DNA of 5,568 bases from assembly GCA_946626265.1 (NCBI GenBank), contig CAMOUE010000146.1:1-5568 (forward strand), in the 5' to 3' direction. Both the position numbers and the translations under genes were made by a program. This stretch comes from an uncultured Eggerthellaceae bacterium. GTDB taxonomy: Bacteria; Actinomycetota; Coriobacteriia; Coriobacteriales; Eggerthellaceae. Below are positions 1 to 5,314 of the stretch, in pieces; position 1 is the stretch's first letter; every line of letters starts with the position of its first letter. Under the pieces are notes generated by a model, which saw nothing but the letters and a program-made list of their open reading frames with translations, searched no databases and was not told the DNA's origin.

Positions 1-126
1 GCCCTCCCCGCCATGGGCGTGGGGGGTCGCGCCGCTTGCGCAGGCGGTCAAAACGATTGGGATCATATGACCTCAACCCGCCGAGCAGCCGTAGGCGCGA
101 CCCCCCACGCCCATGGCGGGGAGGGC
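1..126. repeat. Perfect 33-bp inverted repeat with 60-nt spacer
   Basis: Positions 1-33 are the exact reverse complement of 94-126. Each arm is GC-rich and contains the core CCATGGGCGTGGGGGG or its complement. The 60-nt spacer (34-93) has lower GC and contains GATCATATGA. Pairing stops at 34/93 on the inside. The outer limit is unknown because the left arm starts at the first base of the window. The 9-mer GCGCCGCTT occurs at 29-37 and again at 128-136, so short direct sequence is shared around the two arms. The element begins 17 nt after the stop of the DUF1015 gene. As RNA it would form a very stable hairpin and could end transcription or protect a 3' end, but there is no T-tract. A dispersed palindromic repeat of the REP or MITE kind is equally possible. 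The repeat itself is certain; its role is not. Confidence 0.9.
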
Positions 127-142
127 TGCGCCGCTTCGGGTG

Positions 143-1435
143 CTAGATCTTGTGGATGAACAGGCCCGACCGGAGTTTCGGCTCGAACCAGGTGGATTTC
201 GGCGGCATGAGCAGGTTCGCGTCGGCTACGGCGAACAGCTCGTCGATGCCCGTCGGGGACAGCGCGAACGCGGCTTGGCAATCGGTTGCGCAGCGTCGTT
301 CGAGTTCACCAAGGCCGCGGATGCCGCCGACGAAGTCGATGCGCGGGGAACGGCGCGGGTCGACGATGCCGAGCACGGGCGCGAACAGCTGGCGCTGCAG
401 CATCTGCACCTCGAGGCCCTCGCGCACGTCGTCGGGGATCTTGTCGGCGGGAACGTGGCAACGATACCAGCGCCCGCCGATGAACATGCAGAACTCGCCG
501 AGCGCACGCGGCTTCACGAGCTCTTCCGCGGCGACGGGGTCGTTCGCGCCGAGGATCGAGAACGGCTCGCAGCCGAATTCGGGCGCGACGATCTCCTCCA
601 CGTCGAAACGCGAGCGCATCTCGTTCATGAACTCGGCTTCAGTAAGCCCGTTCAAGTCCTTCACCACGCGCTCGTACGGCCAGATTTTCAGTTCGGTGTC
701 GGCGAAGAGCACGGCGAGGAAGTAATCCGATTCCTCGGTCGGCTCCTGCGACCCGCGCGCGACGCGACGGGCTTTGGCGACTTCGGATGCGGCGGCGATC
801 CTGTGGTGGCCGTCGGCTATGTAGACGCGGCCCATCGCAGCGAAACGCTCGACGACCAGGTTGTTGTCCGCTTCGTCGACGACGAAGCCGCGATGGCGCA
901 CGCCGTCGTCGGCCGTGAAGTCGAATAGAGGCTCGCCCTCCTTCGCGCGGGCGTATATTCCGGCGAGTTCCTCGTCGTAGTGGTAGGCGAGGAATATCGG
1001 GCCGGTCTGCGCTTTGCAGCCGCGCACGTGGTTGATGCGGTCGACCTCTTTGTCGACGCGTGTCGATTCGTGCTCTTTCACGACGCCGTTGAGGTAATCG
1101 TCGATCGACACGCATCCGACGAGTCCGTTCTGGACGCGCCCGTCCATCGTGAGCTCGTACAGGTAGAAGCTCGGCTTCTCGTCGACGCGCATGGCTCCGA
1201 ACGTCTCGTGGGCGTCGAGCAGCGCACCTGCCTTGAGGTAGACGTTCAGGTCGAACGGGTCGGTGCCTTCCGGGAAGTTCACGACCGGCTCGTCAATGGC
1301 GAGGAACGAAAGCTTGTTCGCGGCTACGATCTCGCGTGCCTCTGCGGTGCTCTGCACGTCGTAGGGCAGTGCGGCGATGGTTCCGGCGAGCTCGGTCGCC
1401 GGACGGAGTGCGCAAAACGGTCTGATATCGGTCAT
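143..1435 (-). CDS. DUF1015 family protein (conserved, function unproven)
   Basis: This complete 430-residue protein belongs to the DUF1015 family (PF06245), whose members are usually about 400-430 residues. The N-terminus reads RPFCALRP with LPYDV near residue 24, then SFLAIDEP (43-50). A central block carries SFYLYELTMDGR (89-100), VGCVSIDDYLNGVVKEHE (106-123) and KAQTGPIFLAYHYDEE (141-156). The hallmark ADGHHR lies at 207-212, and the protein ends with MPPKSTWFEPKLRSGLFIHKI from residue 410. There is no signal peptide or membrane segment, so it is probably cytoplasmic. From memory of the family, these genes are often near serine-biosynthesis genes such as serA and serC; none is visible here. 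The DGHHR motif resembles the ParB/sulfiredoxin-type fold used by some free-serine kinases, so a small-molecule kinase or nucleotide-binding role is conceivable but unproven. ATG at 1435 has GAGAAAG 7 nt upstream. The gene diverges from nhaA. Family assignment is secure. Confidence 0.9.
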   Translation of the reverse strand: MTDIRPFCALRPATELAGTIAALPYDVQSTAEAREIVAANKLSFLAIDEPVVNFPEGTDPFDLNVYLKAGALLDAHETFGAMRVDEKPSFYLYELTMDGRVQNGLVGCVSIDDYLNGVVKEHESTRVDKEVDRINHVRGCKAQTGPIFLAYHYDEELAGIYARAKEGEPLFDFTADDGVRHRGFVVDEADNNLVVERFAAMGRVYIADGHHRIAAASEVAKARRVARGSQEPTEESDYFLAVLFADTELKIWPYERVVKDLNGLTEAEFMNEMRSRFDVEEIVAPEFGCEPFSILGANDPVAAEELVKPRALGEFCMFIGGRWYRCHVPADKIPDDVREGLEVQMLQRQLFAPVLGIVDPRRSPRIDFVGGIRGLGELERRCATDCQAAFALSPTGIDELFAVADANLLMPPKSTWFEPKLRSGLFIHKI

Positions 1436-1442
1436 GGTCGGT

Positions 1443-1449
1443 CTTTCTC
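1443..1449 (-). promoter_or_regulatory. Ribosome binding site of the DUF1015 gene
   Basis: On the minus strand GAGAAAG lies 7 nt before the ATG at 1435. It is a purine-rich but imperfect Shine-Dalgarno sequence. The following residues TDIRPFCALRP match the usual N-terminus of the family, which supports this start. I found no convincing -10/-35 pair for this gene in the divergent gap. Confidence 0.5.
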
Positions 1450-1533
1450 GCGAGGTTCGGATTCAACTGTTTTGACCATGGTAGCGCCATAACTGCCGTT
1501 GCCCCAGCTTTACTTTCTGATTTCACGAATACA

Positions 1534-1542
1534 TGAGATAAT
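1534..1542 (+). promoter_or_regulatory. Candidate extended -10 promoter of nhaA
   Basis: TGAGATAAT fits an extended -10 element, TGn followed by a hexamer differing from TATAAT at one base. The hexamer is GATAAT at 1537-1542. The -35 position at 17-bp spacing (1514-1519, TTTCTG) is poor, as is common for extended -10 promoters. Transcription would start near 1549-1550 and give a leader of about 87 nt before the nhaA ATG. It lies in the 201-bp gap shared with the divergent DUF1015 gene, in locally AT-richer DNA. Confidence 0.5.
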
Positions 1543-1570
1543 GGCTAACATTATTCGGAGATTGGCACGT

Positions 1571-1628
1571 GCGCCGTTATTCTGCCTCCAACGAACGGGG
1601 GCAGGCACGGCGCGGCCGTTCGAGGGGG
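1571..1628 (+). promoter_or_regulatory. Candidate structured 5' leader of nhaA reaching the ribosome binding site
   Basis: An upper stem pairs CTGCCTCC (1582-1589) with GGGGGCAG (1597-1604) around the 7-nt loop AACGAAC, with one G-U pair. A lower stem pairs GCGCCG (1571-1576) with CGGCGC (1608-1613) across an asymmetric internal loop (TTATT/GCA). Loop bases CGAAC (1592-1596) are also complementary to GTTCG (1618-1622). That would form a pseudoknot ending on the first base of the ribosome binding site GAGGGGG (1622-1628). The lower stem leaves only 4 nt before the pseudoknot strand, so the two may be alternatives. Known nhaA leader RNAs include Li+ and Na+ riboswitch classes, but I cannot match this to any consensus by eye. 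GC-rich DNA folds easily by chance, so this is a candidate only. Confidence 0.4.
1622..1628 (+). promoter_or_regulatory. Ribosome binding site that fixes the nhaA start
   Basis: GAGGGGG lies 8 nt before the ATG at 1637. It selects this start over in-frame upstream TTG (1499) and ATG (1541) codons. Those two have no purine-rich site and lie upstream of the likely transcription start near 1549. The extra upstream residues also look unlike any NhaA N-terminus. Confidence 0.8.
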
Positions 1629-1636
1629 CTGAAATC

Positions 1637-3256
1637 ATGGCCGACGAGGTCAAAACCGCTGATGTCGAAGTTGAAGTCGACGAAGAGGAAATGAAGGCTC
1701 GCATCCGCGAGGATGCCGCGAGCGTCTACGAGGAAGGCGCGCGCAAGAACCAGATTCGGTTCAGCAAGCTCATCCAGCTGGGCTATTCGTCTACCAAGGC
1801 CGCAGCGCTCATGCTCGTCGCGGCCATCATCGCGCTCGTGATCGCGAACACGGGCCTGTACGAGCCGTTCCTCGAGATCATCGAGACCGAAATCGGTTTC
1901 ATATTCGGGGAGACGCATGCGGCGATGCCGATTGCGGAAATCATCAACGACGTGTTCATGGCGATCTTCTTCCTGCTCGTCGGCTTGGAAATCAAGTACG
2001 AGATGACGGCGGGCGAGCTTACGAACATCCGGCAGGCGCTTTTGCCCATCATCGCAGCGTGCGGCGGCGTGCTCGCGCCTATCGTGATCTATTCCATCTT
2101 CAACTTCGGCAATCCCGACAGCAACCACGGCTGGGGCGTCCCGACGGCAACCGACATCGCGTTCGCCCTCGGCATCCTGGCGCTTCTGGGCAATCGCGTG
2201 CCGAACGGCGTCCGCGTGTTCCTATCCACGTTGGCCGTCGCAGACGACATCATCGCGATCATCATCATCGCCGTGTTCTACGGCCAGACGCCGTCCGTGT
2301 TCTGGCTCGGATGCGCGGCGGGCGTCATGGTCGTCCTCGTCATCATGAACCGCATGCACATCTACGCGATTCCGCCGTATCTGCTCGTCGGCGTCGTGCT
2401 GTGGTACTGCGTGTTCATGTCGGGCGTCCATTCGACGATTGCCGGCGTGCTCCTTGCGTTCACCATCCCGACGGGCTCGCGCGTCAACCTGCGCAGCTTC
2501 GTCAGCTGGTCCGGCGAAGCCGTCCAAAAGGTCACCGAAGCCTACCAACCCGAGGTTCCCGTCTCGTCACAGGGCGGTTACCTCGAGGCAGTCAGCCATT
2601 TTGCACGCATCGCGCGCCAGACCGTGCCGCCGGCCACGCGTCTCGAGCGCAAGCTGTACCCGTGGGTTTATTTCGGCATCCTGCCGCTGTTCGCGCTCAC
2701 GAACGCCGACGTGTCTTTCCTGGGCGGCGACTTGGGCGCCATGGTCACGAGCCCCGCGTTCTTCGGCGTGTTCTTCGGTCTGCTCCTCGGCAAGCCTATC
2801 GGCATCATGCTGTTCAGCTTCATCGTGATCAAGACGAAGCTGGCCTCACTGCCCGAGAACGTGAACTGGATTCATATGCTCGGATCGGCGATCCTGGGCG
2901 GCGTCGGCTTCACGATGGCCATCTTCGTGGCCAACCTCGCCTTCCCGGCCCATCCCGAGCTCATCGTCAATGCGAAGGTCGCCATTCTGTCCGCATCGAC
3001 GCTTGCGGGCGTTATCGGCTTCGTGTTCCTGTTCTTGCAGGCGAAGGCCGCGCACGCCAAGGGCGTTGCCTATCTGACCACGTCGGCCGACGACGTTCGC
3101 CAGACCGCCGGCATCGAGGCTGCGCGCCAGTCCAGCGAGCTGCTCGACCAGATCGACAGCCCGCTCGTCCGCGGCGAGATCGAGGCCGCCCAGAAGGAGA
3201 GCGCGAGCCATCGGGCCGAGGTGGTCGTCGAGCTCGGCGCCGACGAGGAACTCTAA
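1637..3256 (+). CDS. nhaA: Na+/H+ antiporter NhaA, extended form
   Basis: This 539-residue inner-membrane antiporter exports Na+ (or Li+) in exchange for protons, serving sodium and pH homeostasis. Equivalents of key E. coli NhaA residues are present: T172-D173 in the TATDIAF motif (T132/D133), D203-D204 in LAVADD (D163/D164, the ion site), and K386 in LLLGKPIGI (K300). E118 and E122 match E78 and E82. H265 in GVHSTIAG matches H225, and E337 in RLERKLYPW matches E252. About 11-12 hydrophobic helices run from about residue 52 to 468. It is longer than the E. coli protein (388 residues). It has an acidic, soluble N-terminal extension of about 45 residues (EVEVDEEE), roughly 45 extra residues in the loop at 279-341, and a charged C-terminal tail of about 70 residues. 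A small membrane-protein gene follows after 39 bp. Function is secure; the role of the extensions is unknown. Confidence 0.97.
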   Translation: MADEVKTADVEVEVDEEEMKARIREDAASVYEEGARKNQIRFSKLIQLGYSSTKAAALMLVAAIIALVIANTGLYEPFLEIIETEIGFIFGETHAAMPIAEIINDVFMAIFFLLVGLEIKYEMTAGELTNIRQALLPIIAACGGVLAPIVIYSIFNFGNPDSNHGWGVPTATDIAFALGILALLGNRVPNGVRVFLSTLAVADDIIAIIIIAVFYGQTPSVFWLGCAAGVMVVLVIMNRMHIYAIPPYLLVGVVLWYCVFMSGVHSTIAGVLLAFTIPTGSRVNLRSFVSWSGEAVQKVTEAYQPEVPVSSQGGYLEAVSHFARIARQTVPPATRLERKLYPWVYFGILPLFALTNADVSFLGGDLGAMVTSPAFFGVFFGLLLGKPIGIMLFSFIVIKTKLASLPENVNWIHMLGSAILGGVGFTMAIFVANLAFPAHPELIVNAKVAILSASTLAGVIGFVFLFLQAKAAHAKGVAYLTTSADDVRQTAGIEAARQSSELLDQIDSPLVRGEIEAAQKESASHRAEVVVELGADEEL

Positions 3257-3285
3257 GAACGATCCGGAGGGCTCGAAGCCGTCCT

Positions 3286-3291
3286 GGGGAG
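3286..3291 (+). promoter_or_regulatory. Ribosome binding site of the small membrane-protein gene
   Basis: GGGGAG lies 4 nt before the ATG at 3296, a short but workable spacing. The 39-nt gap after nhaA holds no terminator-like hairpin beyond a 4-bp GGCT/AGCC stem. Read-through from nhaA is therefore likely. Confidence 0.5.
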
Positions 3292-3295
3292 TGAC

Positions 3296-3946
3296 ATGGA
3301 GAAGAGGGAGCTGTCCGCAGGGGCGAAGGCCGGCATCGCGGTCGGGTGCTTCGTTGCCGCGATTCTCGTCGTCACGGTGTTTCTCAAGAGTCAGGAGGAG
3401 CTCGATGCTGCGCGCGTGCAAGGTTTCGACAGCTTCGAATCGGGTGCGCTTCCAGGCGATTCAAGTCTGAGCAGCCCCACCGCGCCTGAGGGAGGGGATG
3501 GCGTGTTCGGCAAACTGAAATCGGTCACCTACAGCGATTCCGGCAACATGCTGGGCAATCTTTACGCCGTCGATGCGGTGCGTGGCGACGATGGCGGCGT
3601 CGTGGTGACGATTCGGAAGAGCGCGATGCACTCGGATCCCATAGAGGTTGGCGAGTATCGCGCAGCCGACGACCTGCTCGACCAGATCGAGGTCGTCATC
3701 GACCGCGCGGGCATGAAGGAATGGGGCGAGCTGCCGCAAAGCGAGTTCATCGCGCTCGACGCATCGACCGAGTCGTTGAGCGCGCTGTTCGAGTCGGCTG
3801 ATCCTGGCGATCCTTGGCCGAAAAGGCTTTCGTACTCGTTCGACGACGAGCTGCCCGATGGCGGCGGCGAGGCCATTCGCGAGATTCACGGCCTGATGCT
3901 CGCGAGCATGAGCGAAGACCGCCTCATCCGCGCCTACACCGAGTAG
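3296..3946 (+). CDS. Small membrane-anchored protein with an extracytoplasmic domain, unknown function
   Basis: I do not recognise a named family for this 216-residue protein. A short charged N-terminus (MEKRELSAGAKAG) precedes one hydrophobic segment at about residues 12-30, then a soluble domain, so the topology is probably N-in/C-out. The single cysteine (C18) lies inside the membrane segment with AVG before it. The hydrophobic stretch continues past it, so a lipoprotein is unlikely. Residues 44-68 are Ser/Pro/Gly-rich and look like a flexible linker. The folded part (about 75-205) holds SVTYSDSGNMLGNLYAV, VVVTIRKSAMHSDPIEVGEY and MKEWGELPQSEFIALDAST, followed by an acidic stretch and a terminal helix. 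It contains no visible catalytic or metal-binding motif. Its position 39 bp behind nhaA on the same strand suggests co-expression, perhaps as an envelope accessory or sensor, but that is inference. Confidence 0.8.
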   Translation: MEKRELSAGAKAGIAVGCFVAAILVVTVFLKSQEELDAARVQGFDSFESGALPGDSSLSSPTAPEGGDGVFGKLKSVTYSDSGNMLGNLYAVDAVRGDDGGVVVTIRKSAMHSDPIEVGEYRAADDLLDQIEVVIDRAGMKEWGELPQSEFIALDASTESLSALFESADPGDPWPKRLSYSFDDELPDGGGEAIREIHGLMLASMSEDRLIRAYTE

Positions 3947-4012
3947 GGGCCGTCCCTCGGCAACTCGGATGGCGCCTGCATCGCCCGTATTGCCTGCATT
4001 GCGTGAGCAAAA

Positions 4013-4073
4013 GCTAATCTGACCGGTTTGTAATGCTAATCTGGCCGGCCTGTAATGCTAATCTGGCCGGCCT
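4013..4073. repeat. 22-bp tandem repeat, 2.8 copies, overlapping the end of the permease gene
   Basis: Copies are at 4013-4034, 4035-4056 and 4057-4073 (partial, 17 bases). Each begins GCTAATCTG. Copies 2 and 3 contain the 8-bp palindrome GGCCGGCC, while copy 1 has the diverged GACCGGTT. Copies 1 and 2 end TGTAAT. The period of 22 bp is about two helical turns, so bound proteins would lie on one face of the DNA. The third copy encodes the last residues (GRPD) and the stop codon of the minus-strand permease gene. The head-to-tail arrangement resembles multi-repeat ends of some insertion sequences, or protein-binding sites, but no transposase is nearby. The repeat is plain to see; its origin is not. 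Confidence 0.9.
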
Positions 4074-4080
4074 TTCTTGT
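4043..4080 (+). terminator. Possible terminator formed by two repeat copies
   Basis: GGCCGGCC at 4043-4050 can pair with GGCCGGCC at 4065-4072 around a 14-nt loop, and the T-rich run TTTCTTGT follows at 4073-4080. This has the form of an intrinsic terminator for plus-strand transcripts coming from nhaA and the 216-residue protein gene, about 100 bp after the latter's stop. It would lie partly inside the 3' end of the convergent permease gene. The loop is long and the T-run is interrupted, and each palindrome could also pair with another copy, so this is tentative. Confidence 0.4.
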
Positions 4081-4966
4081 CCAGCAGCGGTCCGACGGTT
4101 ATCGCAGCGATGCCGGCGACTATGAGCACGATGCCGAGGCCCTCCATGGGAGCGATGGTCTCGCCGAGGATGAGGAACGCAAGAACTAGCGAGAACGGCG
4201 TCTCGCTGATGCCGATGAGCGAGGTCTTGGTGCCGCCGATATGCTTGACGGCCTGGATGTAGAGCACGACCGGCAAGATCGTGTTCGCGAGCGCCATCGT
4301 GCAGCCGATGCCGATCTGGTACGGCGTGAGGGCGAGCATGGTGGGCGCTGACGGGGCGAAGACGATGCACGATGCAAGCAGGCTCGTCCAGCTGAGCGTG
4401 AATGTGACGGTGAATGACCCCTCGGTGCGCCCGGTCACTTGGATGAGCACGGTGTAGATGGCGAACGCCAAAGCTGATGCCAGGGCGAACACGAGGCCGA
4501 CCAGGTCGAGCTTGAGCTCGCCGCCGACGATGCCCGAGATCAGCACGAGGCCCAAAATCGATAGCACGAGCGCGACGGCGACCGGCACGGTCAACCGCTC
4601 GTGGAACACGGCTAGGTTTATGGCGGCGACCATGGCGGGGTAAAGGTAGAAGAACACCGTCGTGATGCCCGCGTTCATGCGTTCGACGGCGAAGAAGTAC
4701 AGAAATGCCGACGCGAAGTAGAACACGGCCTGCACGTAGACCTCGCGTTGGCGGCTGATGAGGCGCTCCTTGCGCCACGCGAGCATGAAGGCGCCAAGAA
4801 GCACCGTCGAGCATAGGAAGCGCAGGATCACCGCTTCCCGCGAATCCATCCCCGTGGCGTAGAGCAGCTTTCCGAAGATGCCCATCGTCGAGTACAGCAC
4901 CGCCTGCAACACGGCGAACGCGTAGCCAACGGCGTGGTTTGCACGTTTGTCGGTCGTCTCTTCCAT
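4058..4966 (-). CDS. EamA/DMT-superfamily ten-helix permease
   Basis: This 302-residue integral membrane protein of the drug/metabolite transporter superfamily has two EamA repeats of five helices each. Helices fall roughly at 12-33, 42-62, 77-96, 101-119, 127-146, 155-175, 187-207, 215-236, 246-266 and 274-294. Typical signatures are LRF near residue 48, MNAGITTVFFYLYPAMVA (97-114, first repeat) and TSLIGISETPFSLVLAFLILGETIAP (248-273, second repeat), then GIVLIVAGI. Relatives export amino acids, metabolites or drugs; the substrate cannot be read from sequence. I start it at 4966 because residues after it match the family, and a perfect TATAAT ends 8 nt before that ATG. The in-frame extension to 5167 would contain the promoter and a DNA repeat. 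The C-terminal residues GRPD come from the third copy of a 22-bp repeat, so the original end may have been altered. It converges with the nhaA transcript. Confidence 0.92.
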   Translation of the reverse strand: MEETTDKRANHAVGYAFAVLQAVLYSTMGIFGKLLYATGMDSREAVILRFLCSTVLLGAFMLAWRKERLISRQREVYVQAVFYFASAFLYFFAVERMNAGITTVFFYLYPAMVAAINLAVFHERLTVPVAVALVLSILGLVLISGIVGGELKLDLVGLVFALASALAFAIYTVLIQVTGRTEGSFTVTFTLSWTSLLASCIVFAPSAPTMLALTPYQIGIGCTMALANTILPVVLYIQAVKHIGGTKTSLIGISETPFSLVLAFLILGETIAPMEGLGIVLIVAGIAAITVGPLLDKKGRPD

Positions 4967-5002
4967 GCGAAGAATTATAAGCAATATCCCGGCAAATTTG
5001 AC
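4966..5002 (-). promoter_or_regulatory. Promoter giving a probable leaderless permease mRNA
   Basis: On the minus strand a perfect TATAAT (4979-4974) is followed by exactly 7 nt and then the ATG at 4966. With usual -10 to start-site spacing, transcription would begin at or next to the A of the ATG. No Shine-Dalgarno sequence exists between them; the 7 nt are TCTTCGC. The -35 position at 17-bp spacing (5002-4997, GTCAAA) matches TTGACA at three of six bases. This region also carries one copy of TTTGACGC (4997-5004), an octamer repeated in the arms of the inverted repeat upstream. Confidence 0.7.
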
Positions 5003-5053
5003 GCTTGTTCTAAGCGGGCAACCGAATGGCACCGCGTGATAAACCGCATCTAC

Positions 5054-5075
5054 CTCGGTATCTATCTCGGTATCT
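5054..5075. repeat. 12-bp direct tandem repeat upstream of the permease
   Basis: CTCGGTATCTAT (5054-5065) is followed at once by CTCGGTATCT (5066-5075). It lies about 90 bp upstream of the permease start. It could be a pair of operator half-sites or simply a slippage duplication. Its presence is certain; a role is not shown. Confidence 0.6.
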
Positions 5076-5115
5076 GCGCCATACGCGGGCGAGGTCTCCG
5101 TGCGGTTCAGGCCGA

Positions 5116-5188
5116 AAATCGCGTCAAACTCGAAGTTTGTGCCATTTGCGGTTTCGCCGTGGCGCAAATCCCGAGTTTGACGCGATTT
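5116..5188. repeat. Nested palindromic element with 17-bp perfect arms
   Basis: AAATCGCGTCAAACTCG (5116-5132) is the exact reverse complement of 5172-5188. Inside the 39-nt spacer a second stem pairs ATTTGCG (5144-5150) with CGCAAAT (5163-5169). The left arm can also form a local hairpin, CAAACT (5125-5130) with AGTTTG (5134-5139), because AGTTTG occurs in both places. The arms start with AAA and end with TTT, the shape of a bidirectional terminator, but the loop is long. A dispersed palindromic repeat is the other reading. Confidence 0.85.
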
Positions 5189-5266
5189 CCCCCGGGCGCT
5201 CGGGATGCGCCTGGGCGATTTCGCTCGAGCGCGGGGCGTGCTCGGATGAAACCGCTCAGACGTACA

Positions 5267-5286
5267 GGGCGGCCGAATGGCCGCCC
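5267..5286 (-). terminator. GC-rich hairpin downstream of the dehydrogenase gene
   Basis: GGGCGGCC (5267-5274) and GGCCGCCC (5279-5286) form a perfect 8-bp stem with a 4-nt loop, 28 nt after the dehydrogenase stop. No T-tract follows on either strand. It may act as a tail-less terminator or a stabilising 3'-end structure, but this is inferred from position and stability. Confidence 0.5.
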
Positions 5287-5314
5287 CGCCCCGCCGCGTC
5301 TTCGAGGAACTTCC

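Larger units (their letters stand above)
4967..5314. other. 348-bp intergenic region without a convincing gene
   Basis: This gap separates the dehydrogenase gene from the permease gene, both on the minus strand. It holds the permease promoter, a 12-bp tandem repeat (5054-5075), a nested inverted repeat (5116-5188), a 10-bp palindrome CGCTCGAGCG (5222-5231) and a GC-rich hairpin (5267-5286). Open reading frames here, such as 4934-5347 on the plus strand, have low-complexity Arg/Pro/Gly-rich translations, run through the repeats and lack ribosome binding sites. I take them as non-coding. Confidence 0.75.

Noticed and set aside
46..54. GGTCAAAAC shared with the reverse complement at 1469-1477
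   Set aside because: A 9-mer at both ends of the DUF1015 gene could suggest paired sites. It is short, the surroundings differ, and chance is the simplest explanation.
113..928. 271-codon plus-strand open frame
   Set aside because: It is antisense to the DUF1015 gene. Its translation has no family motifs and reflects the high GC content. The minus-strand frame has clear conserved motifs.
1499..1636. Longer nhaA start at TTG 1499 or ATG 1541
   Set aside because: Neither has a ribosome binding site, and both lie upstream of the likely transcription start. The stretch instead holds the promoter and the foldable leader. ATG 1637 has GAGGGGG at good spacing.
2059..3294. 411-codon plus-strand open frame
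   Set aside because: It overlaps nhaA in another frame. The translation is Arg/His/Pro-rich with no recognisable domain, a typical GC-rich shadow frame.
3257..3295. Terminator between nhaA and the 216-residue protein gene
   Set aside because: Only a 4-bp GGCT/AGCC stem with a 3-nt loop is present and no T-run follows. This is too weak to call.
4013..4073. CRISPR array reading of the 22-bp repeats
   Set aside because: The copies abut directly with no unique spacers, the units are too short, and there is no cas gene.
4967..5167. Longer permease start at 5167
   Set aside because: The extension has no transporter similarity. It would cross the 12-bp tandem repeat, part of the palindromic element and the TATAAT promoter.
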